Positions 6,755-11,196 of a DNA stretch of 11,196 bases are shown here, piece by piece. Source of the DNA: Phycisphaerales bacterium. Lineage in GTDB: Bacteria > Planctomycetota > Phycisphaerae > Phycisphaerales > UBA1924. The stretch's first letter is position 1. The number at the start of each line of letters is the position of its first letter. The translations under genes were made by a program, and so were the position numbers. Location of the stretch: contig JAIEQQ010000090.1 of NCBI GenBank assembly GCA_019747615.1, positions 1 through 11,196 of the forward strand. The letters are read 5' to 3'. The notes beneath the pieces were generated by a model. The model was not told the origin of the DNA and searched no databases. It saw nothing but the letters and a program-made list of their open reading frames with translations.

Positions 6755-7681
6755 ATGCTGACTGCGACCGACACGTCATCCAGCCGCGAGCACACGCCGG
6801 GTTCAGGGACCGGAGCGGCGACGCTTTCGCCGTCGTCAGCCGCGGCGGCTCCGCTGCTGTCGGTGACGGACCTGAAGACGCATTTTCCGATTCGCAGTGG
6901 GCTGCTGCAGCGGGTGGTTGGGCATCACAAGGCGGTCGACGGCATTTCGTTTGACGTTCTGCCCGGCGAGACGCTGGGGCTTGTCGGCGAGTCGGGCTGC
7001 GGCAAGACGACCGTTGGCCGCACGATCCTGCGGCTCATCCCCGCCACCGGCGGCACCGTGAAGTTTGATGGGCAGGATGTCCTGGGCGCGCGGCCGAACG
7101 CGCTGCGCCAACTCCGGCGGCAGATGCAGATCATCTTTCAGGATCCCGGTGGCTCGCTCAACCCGCGCATGCGGATCTCGTCGATCATCGGCGAGCCGCT
7201 GCTGGTGCACGGCATCGTGACCGATCGTGATCGGCTGCGGCATGAGATCGAGGAGATTCTGCAGCGTTGCGGCATGCCCAAAGCCGCGGCGGATCGGTAC
7301 CCGCACGAGTTCAGCGGCGGGCAGAAGCAGCGCATCGGCATCGCCCGGGCGCTGTCGCTGAAGCCGCGGTTTATCGTGTGCGATGAGCCGACCAGCGCGC
7401 TGGACGTGAGCATCCAGGCGCAGATCCTGAACCTGCTGAGCGACTTGCAGAGTGAGTTCAAGCTGAGCTACTTGTTCATCAGCCACGATATGGCGGTGAT
7501 TCAGCACATGTGCCGCCGGATCGCGGTGATGTACAAGGGCAAGATCGTGGAGACCGGCACGCGCGACGAGATCATCAACGCGCCGAAGCACCGCTACACG
7601 CAGTCGCTGCTGTCGGCGGTGCCGGAGCCGGACCCGCGGCGGAAGCGGGAGCGGATTTTGTTTGACGGCGGGGCGATGTAG
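6755..7681 (+). CDS. ABC transporter ATP-binding protein, OppF/DppF type
   Basis: From the ATG at 6755 the product has 308 residues. An open frame reaches upstream to 6593, but that stretch overlaps the AAA+ gene and is low-complexity, so the later start is chosen; no Shine-Dalgarno site supports it. The first ~30 residues are Ser/Thr/Ala-rich; the ATPase domain starts at [11 protein letters not shown]. Walker A is GESGCGKTT (78-86), the Q-loop [10 protein letters not shown], the signature FSGGQKQR (186-193), Walker B IVCDEP with Asp210/Glu211, and the H-loop His244. The C-terminal [15 protein letters not shown] is typical of the peptide/nickel (OppD/DppF) family. It would energise uptake of peptides or similar solutes at the inner face of the membrane. 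No permease, binding protein or OppD partner lies beside it, so the substrate cannot be told. Confidence 0.9.
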   Translation: MLTATDTSSSREHTPGSGTGAATLSPSSAAAAPLLSVTDLKTHFPIRSGLLQRVVGHHKAVDGISFDVLPGETLGLVGESGCGKTTVGRTILRLIPATGGTVKFDGQDVLGARPNALRQLRRQMQIIFQDPGGSLNPRMRISSIIGEPLLVHGIVTDRDRLRHEIEEILQRCGMPKAAADRYPHEFSGGQKQRIGIARALSLKPRFIVCDEPTSALDVSIQAQILNLLSDLQSEFKLSYLFISHDMAVIQHMCRRIAVMYKGKIVETGTRDEIINAPKHRYTQSLLSAVPEPDPRRKRERILFDGGAM

Positions 7682-7682
7682 G

Positions 7683-7769
7683 AAATGGCCAAATGGTCAA
7701 ATGACCAAATGGCCAAATGGCCAAATGACCGCATGGTCAGACGACCAAGGGTCAAATGGTCAAGAGGTC
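7683..7769 (+). repeat. Octamer array AAATGGCC between convergent genes
   Basis: Beginning 1 nt after the stop codon of the ABC gene are about eleven 8-nt units. The first six are AAATGGCC, AAATGGTC or AAATGACC (7683-7730); then the units decay, with one 7-nt unit at 7747, and a good AAATGGTC at 7754. It fills nearly all of the 105 nt between the convergent ABC and SppA genes. A related array lies at 9807-9846. There are no spacers, so it is not CRISPR. Confidence 0.85.
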
Positions 7770-7786
7770 AAACACGGGCGTAGGGC

Positions 7787-9676
7787 TCACCAACCGAAGA
7801 TCAGCACCCGCGGCGAGGTCAGGATTACCGGCTCGCGGCGCATCTGGAGCATCGCATCCAGAGATGACGTGATCTGGCGGCCCGCGGCGGGGCCGAGCAG
7901 TTCGACCGCAGTGGCGCGGATGGTTGAAACGATGCCTGAGCCCAGGCCGGGGCCGGCGATCATCGACGCGCCGGGCGCGTGGGCGCTGGCGCCGAACTGG
8001 CCCATGATTTCCTCGAGTGCTTCCTGGAGGGACTTCGGCGCGGGGTAGTCCATCACGTCGTAGCCGCCGTCCTTGAGCCCGATCTTGCTGGCCAGGTCAC
8101 CGATCGCGTCATCGAGCGTGCCGATCTGGTCGGCCATCTTGAGTTCCACGGCCTTAGCGCCCGTGAACAGTCGCCCCTCGGCGGTCTGCTTGAGATCGAT
8201 GCCCGGTCGACCGCTGGTGACGCGCTTGGTGAACAGGTCGTAGGTCTCGGTCATCTTCTGGCGAACGAGGCCCTTCTCGGCTTCGGTCCAGGGGGTCATG
8301 CTGGCGAACATGCTCGCGCGCGGGCCGCGGGAGCGGGAGACGGTGTTGATTTTGAGCTTTTCCATGACGCCGGCGAGGGTCATCTTGCCGCCGACGACGC
8401 CGATGGAGCCGACGATGCTGGACTGGTTGACGTAGACGCGATCGCCGGCGACGAGGCAGTAGAACCCGCCGCTGGCGGCCATATCGCCGACGGAGATGAA
8501 GACGGGCTTGGGCGGGTTGACCTCATCGCCGACCTTGGAGCCGGCGGCGACGCGCTTGATGCCTTGCCAAATCATTTCGCTGGCGATGGCGCTGCCGCCG
8601 GGGCTATCGACGCGGACGACGAGGCCCTTGATCTTGTCGTTGGATTCGATGTCTTGCAGGGCCCGCCGGAGCGTGCGCGAGCCGACGGAGCCCTCGCCGC
8701 CCATGAGGCCGCCGCTGGTGCTCTCGCCGTCGACGATCGCGCCGTCGATGTGCAAGACCGCGATGGTGCTGCGCTTGGGCTCGTAGCTGGGCTTCTCCAT
8801 CAGCTTGCTGAACATCATGAAGGGGTTGCCCATCTCTGCGGCGAGGTCCTTGTGCGGATCCGGGAGCAGGTCGCTCTCCCACTCGATCTGGCCGCTGTAG
8901 GCGGTGCTGAGGTGCGTTTCGAGCTCGGCGAGATCGACGATGGAGTCGACGAGGCCGACGCGCTTGGCGTCCTCATCGCTGGCCATCCACGCGGTGTCCA
9001 GCGCCTTGTCCACCTGCTGCGCTGAGAGCTTTCGGCCGGTGCCGATGGTCGATCGCATGTCGGCGTACATCGAGTCCAGCAGGCCGTTGATGTTCTGGTT
9101 CCACGCCTCGCTGGGCTTGGCGTTGGCCATCATCTCGCTGGCGCCCTTGTAATCACCGACTTGCACGAAGTCGGGCGTGACGCCGACCCAGCGGAGCATG
9201 TCGGCCAGGTACATCTCTTCGACATAGATGCCGGGGATCATGACGCCGCCACCCTTTTCGATTATGACTTCGTCGGCGTGACAGGCCAGGAGCATCTCGG
9301 GGGTGGAGTAGTTCTCGCTGTAGACGTGGATCTTCTTGCCGGTCTTGCGGAAGGCGTCCATCAGATCGCCGAGTTCGTCGATGTTGGATCGGGTCAGCTC
9401 CGCGTCCTTGATGCGGATGACGACGCCCTTCAGGTCGGCGTTGTCGCTCGCCTTCTTGAACGCGGCGCGAAGCTGTGACATGTGCATGCCCTTGCCGCCG
9501 CCGAGCATGAAGGGGCTGGTGTGCGGGCGGCGCGAGTTGATCGGGCCGTCAAGCTCGATGAAGCCGATGGTCGGAGCGCCCAGGAGCTGCGCCGGAAACG
9601 CGAGACCTGCGCCGAACGCGAGCGCAATGCACGAAACGACGGCGACCGAGCAACGGCGAGCGGAACGATCCGACAT
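7787..9676 (-). CDS. sppA: Signal peptide peptidase SppA, long (67-kDa) type, peptidase family S49
   Basis: The 629-residue product is close in length to E. coli SppA (618). An N-terminal signal or anchor (~7-34: basic RSARR, then a hydrophobic run ending near PAQLLGA) exports it. Two tandem S49 lobes follow. The N-terminal lobe contributes the general-base lysine, Lys177 in GDYKGAS; the C-terminal lobe carries the nucleophile, Ser402 in GDMAASGGFYC, followed by SSIVGSIGVVGG, a hallmark of the family. The expected role is cleavage of released signal peptides and other membrane-associated peptides at the outer face of the cytoplasmic membrane. The frame is open to 9844, but that extension runs into the repeat array; GGAG 6 nt before the ATG at 9676 decides the start over the ATG at 9682, which it abuts. 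It is convergent with the ABC gene. Confidence 0.92.
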   Translation of the reverse strand: MSDRSARRCSVAVVSCIALAFGAGLAFPAQLLGAPTIGFIELDGPINSRRPHTSPFMLGGGKGMHMSQLRAAFKKASDNADLKGVVIRIKDAELTRSNIDELGDLMDAFRKTGKKIHVYSENYSTPEMLLACHADEVIIEKGGGVMIPGIYVEEMYLADMLRWVGVTPDFVQVGDYKGASEMMANAKPSEAWNQNINGLLDSMYADMRSTIGTGRKLSAQQVDKALDTAWMASDEDAKRVGLVDSIVDLAELETHLSTAYSGQIEWESDLLPDPHKDLAAEMGNPFMMFSKLMEKPSYEPKRSTIAVLHIDGAIVDGESTSGGLMGGEGSVGSRTLRRALQDIESNDKIKGLVVRVDSPGGSAIASEMIWQGIKRVAAGSKVGDEVNPPKPVFISVGDMAASGGFYCLVAGDRVYVNQSSIVGSIGVVGGKMTLAGVMEKLKINTVSRSRGPRASMFASMTPWTEAEKGLVRQKMTETYDLFTKRVTSGRPGIDLKQTAEGRLFTGAKAVELKMADQIGTLDDAIGDLASKIGLKDGGYDVMDYPAPKSLQEALEEIMGQFGASAHAPGASMIAGPGLGSGIVSTIRATAVELLGPAAGRQITSSLDAMLQMRREPVILTSPRVLIFGW

Positions 9677-9682
9677 ATTCAT

Positions 9683-9686
9683 CTCC
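9683..9686 (-). promoter_or_regulatory. Shine-Dalgarno site of sppA
   Basis: On the minus strand GGAG is followed by ATGAAT and then the ATG at 9676. The spacing (0 nt to the first ATG, 6 nt to the second) favours the second as the start. Confidence 0.6.
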
Positions 9687-9806
9687 AGTGAAAGGGAGCA
9701 GCGAACGACACCACAAGCGGACAGACCCGCGCAACGATAGGTGTATCCGAACGGACCCCTGTGGTTGCACTCTTGCGGCCGTGCGAGCCCAGTCTCTCGG
9801 CGATCC

Positions 9807-9846
9807 GACCATTTGGCAATTTGACCATTGGGCCATTTGGCCATTT
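9807..9846 (-). repeat. Second AAATGGCC octamer array, after the methyltransferase gene
   Basis: Read on the minus strand, the array starts 4 nt after the methyltransferase stop codon and has five 8-nt units: AAATGGCC twice, then CAATGGTC, AAATTGCC and AAATGGTC. Unit and position relative to the upstream gene's stop match the array at 7683-7769, so the two lie in opposite orientation on either side of sppA. The remainder of the gap (9687-9806) shows nothing I can name. Confidence 0.8.
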
Positions 9847-9850
9847 GCCT

Positions 9851-10747
9851 TTACCCCCGCCCGACGACGCACACGATGAAACTCTCGTCCAGCTCGCTCG
9901 GGTCCGTCACGGGGTGGGCGTAGGCGTTGCCTTCGGAGTCCTCGGCGTCGATCAACTGGGCGTAGATCTCCACGCGCCTGAACCCCGCCTCCAGCATCGC
10001 GTCGCGCAGCTCCGGGACGCTCCAGAGTCGCCAGTGATAGACGAACGCGTCGGTGAGCTCTTGGACGATCTCACCGCCCTGCTCGACGCGGAAGTGGATG
10101 GCGTTCTCGACGCGGGCGGTCAGCGGGTCTGCGGTGCGTTGCTGCCACGTGTAACGCACGCGGGTGCTCGCGCGGCTGCCGGTCAGTGCTGGCGGGACGG
10201 GGTGGATGCGTTGAACGCTGCCGCGGGTGAAGGCGGTTTCGCCGCCGTAGGTATCGCAGATGAGCACGCCGTTGCGCTTGAGGCGATTGCGTGAGCGGTT
10301 GAGGTAGCTCACGAGGTCATCGCGGCTGTGGATCTCGCCGATCGAGAAGTTGCCGGTGAACAGCACGTCGCACGATCGCGCCCCGCTGGCCGACTTCTTC
10401 AGCACGTCCAGCCGCTTGGCGATCAGGCGGCGGGCGACCTCCGGCGTTTGCTCGACATGCCACGCGCGAACGCGCCGTAGTGGCTCGGGATCAATATCCG
10501 CGACATAGGCGACGCCGGCGGGAATGCTCTTGACCCAGTGGCGTGCGCACGCGGCGCCGGCGCAGAAATCTTCGCCCAACACCTTCGGCTCGCCGGCGTG
10601 AATCGCGCGCAGGAGCGGGATCAACGCCTCGGGGCGCTGGACGCAGATCTCGTAGAGATCGTGGCGATTGAGCGGAACGAAGGCGGGCGTGCTGGATGCG
10701 CGCGGCTTCTTCGTGGTGGGGTTGGGTGGTTGGTTCTTGATTCGCAT
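9851..10747 (-). CDS. Class I SAM-dependent methyltransferase, substrate unknown
   Basis: From the ATG at 10747 the product has 298 residues. The Rossmann-like fold is seen in motif I, VLGEDFCAGAACARHW (56-71), with the acidic residue pair of motif II in YVADIDPEPL (81-90), then DVLFTGNFSIGEI and a strand-turn NGVLICDTYGG. The C-terminal half has a WRLWSVPELRDAMLEAGFRRVEIY segment, common in small-molecule methyltransferases. It would transfer a methyl group from S-adenosylmethionine in the cytoplasm; the acceptor cannot be told. The frame continues to an ATG at 10900, but that extension is Pro/Ser-rich and would translate a hairpin repeat, so the shorter form is preferred; neither start has a clear Shine-Dalgarno site. 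It lies 174 nt before sppA on the same strand. Confidence 0.8.
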   Translation of the reverse strand: MRIKNQPPNPTTKKPRASSTPAFVPLNRHDLYEICVQRPEALIPLLRAIHAGEPKVLGEDFCAGAACARHWVKSIPAGVAYVADIDPEPLRRVRAWHVEQTPEVARRLIAKRLDVLKKSASGARSCDVLFTGNFSIGEIHSRDDLVSYLNRSRNRLKRNGVLICDTYGGETAFTRGSVQRIHPVPPALTGSRASTRVRYTWQQRTADPLTARVENAIHFRVEQGGEIVQELTDAFVYHWRLWSVPELRDAMLEAGFRRVEIYAQLIDAEDSEGNAYAHPVTDPSELDESFIVCVVGRG

Positions 10748-10859
10748 GGCGTGGTTGGGGGACGCGCCGATGGGCGGCGGAAAGGGCGGGGCTGCGGTTT
10801 GCTCGTAGTCACAGGAGTCGGCGGAGTCTTCGGGCCCCCTCTGGCTCGCGGACTCGCCA

Positions 10860-10883
10860 TCTCCCCCGCTAGAGCGGGGGAGA
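10860..10883. repeat. 11-bp palindromic hairpin (CTCCCCC...GGGGGAG element)
   Basis: Perfect arms of 11 nt (10860-10870 and 10873-10883) surround a 2-nt centre; realistically a 9-10 bp stem with a tetraloop. The GC-rich element lies 35 nt downstream of the stop of the permease gene and upstream of the methyltransferase. A flanking segment GGCCCCCTCTGGC (10833-10845) matches the outline of a dispersed bacterial intergenic repeat that I recall. No T-run is present. It could act as an RNA-stabilising or termination hairpin for the permease transcript. Confidence 0.65.
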
Positions 10884-10917
10884 GTGGGCGGCGGTTTCAT
10901 GTCTCACGCCACGTCCC

Positions 10918-11196
10918 TCACGCCATCCGCACCCAGCGGAACAGCGTCGCGAGGTTCGGGGGCTTGCCGTACATCAGCACGCCGACGCGGAAGATCTTGG
11001 CCGACGCCCACGCGGCGCAGATGGATGTCACCATCGCCACCAGAGCCGCGGCGGGGTAGTGCCAGTTCGGCACCGGCTCGGAGCCGCCCATGCGGATCAC
11101 CATCACGAACGGGTTGAGCGCGGGCACGAAGCTCATCACGGTTGAGAACGTCGAGTTCGGCGCGCGAGAGATCGGCAACCAAAGCAGCCAGGGCAC
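10918..11196 (-). CDS. ABC-2 type (NatB/YhaP-like) transporter permease, C-terminal fragment
   Basis: The frame runs off the right edge, leaving the last ~92 residues. It reads PWLLWLPISRAPNSTFSTVMSF, then PALNPFVMVIRM, a hydrophobic helix (~48-66), and finally AKIFRVGVLMYGKPPNLATL. This order (SFxPxxNPF, last membrane helix, RIFRVGxLMxGKxP tail) is typical of the C-terminus of ABC-2/NatB permeases, which export sodium, drugs or unknown substrates together with a cytoplasmic ATPase. Its ATPase partner would be expected further right on the minus strand, outside the window. The Met at the edge of the visible frame should not be taken as the real start. Confidence 0.75.
   Translation of the reverse strand: MPWLLWLPISRAPNSTFSTVMSFVPALNPFVMVIRMGGSEPVPNWHYPAAALVAMVTSICAAWASAKIFRVGVLMYGKPPNLATLFRWVRMA

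Noticed and set aside
7683..7769. Possible CRISPR array
   Set aside because: Units are 8 nt, contiguous and degenerate, with no spacers and no cas genes nearby.
7979..9025. Plus-strand open frame (348 codons) opposite sppA
   Set aside because: The product is an Ala/Asp/Gly/Leu-rich string with no recognisable motif, and the opposite strand encodes both SppA catalytic residues.

Overview
The window looks like high-GC chromosomal DNA of a free-living bacterium, most likely a planctomycete (possibly Phycisphaerae-like). This rests on the GC-rich codon use, several starts with no visible Shine-Dalgarno sequence, long gaps filled with short periodic or hairpin repeats, and the gene content. No rRNA or other marker gene is present, so the assignment is an impression. 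I see no tRNA, rRNA, CRISPR array, transposase, integrase or phage gene.

Left part (1-6630, all +): five co-oriented genes. (1) The 3' part of a substrate-binding domain fused to a von Willebrand factor A (VWA) domain. (2) A membrane-anchored paralogue of the same substrate-binding domain, without VWA. (3) A PspA/IM30-like coiled-coil protein, a family belonging to the ESCRT-III superfamily. (4) A protein with two N-terminal membrane segments and a long helical cytoplasmic part. (5) A two-lobed AAA+ ATPase resembling the Ycf46/SpoVK group. Together they suggest an envelope system: surface binding and scaffold proteins coupled to a membrane-remodelling polymer and an ATPase. This coupling is inferred from gene order and is the most interesting biology here. 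The gaps (71 to 338 nt) are too wide to prove a single operon.

Middle (6755-7681, +): an OppF/DppF-type ABC ATPase with all motifs but no permease or binding protein beside it in the window.

Right part (7787-11196, all -): an SppA-type signal peptide peptidase, a class I SAM-dependent methyltransferase, and the C-terminal end of an ABC-2/NatB-type permease running off the window. They share a strand but show no obvious common pathway.

The gaps are unusual. Five of them carry degenerate tandem blocks with 7-, 8- or 9/10-nt periodicity (2605-2667, 3648-3710, 4544-4710, 4835-4866, 7683-7769, 9807-9846). Two gaps hold a related AAATGGCC octamer array placed directly after a stop codon. One gap holds a 43-nt near-perfect inverted repeat. 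Two others carry hairpin elements that resemble dispersed repeats. These non-coding elements are as noteworthy as the genes.
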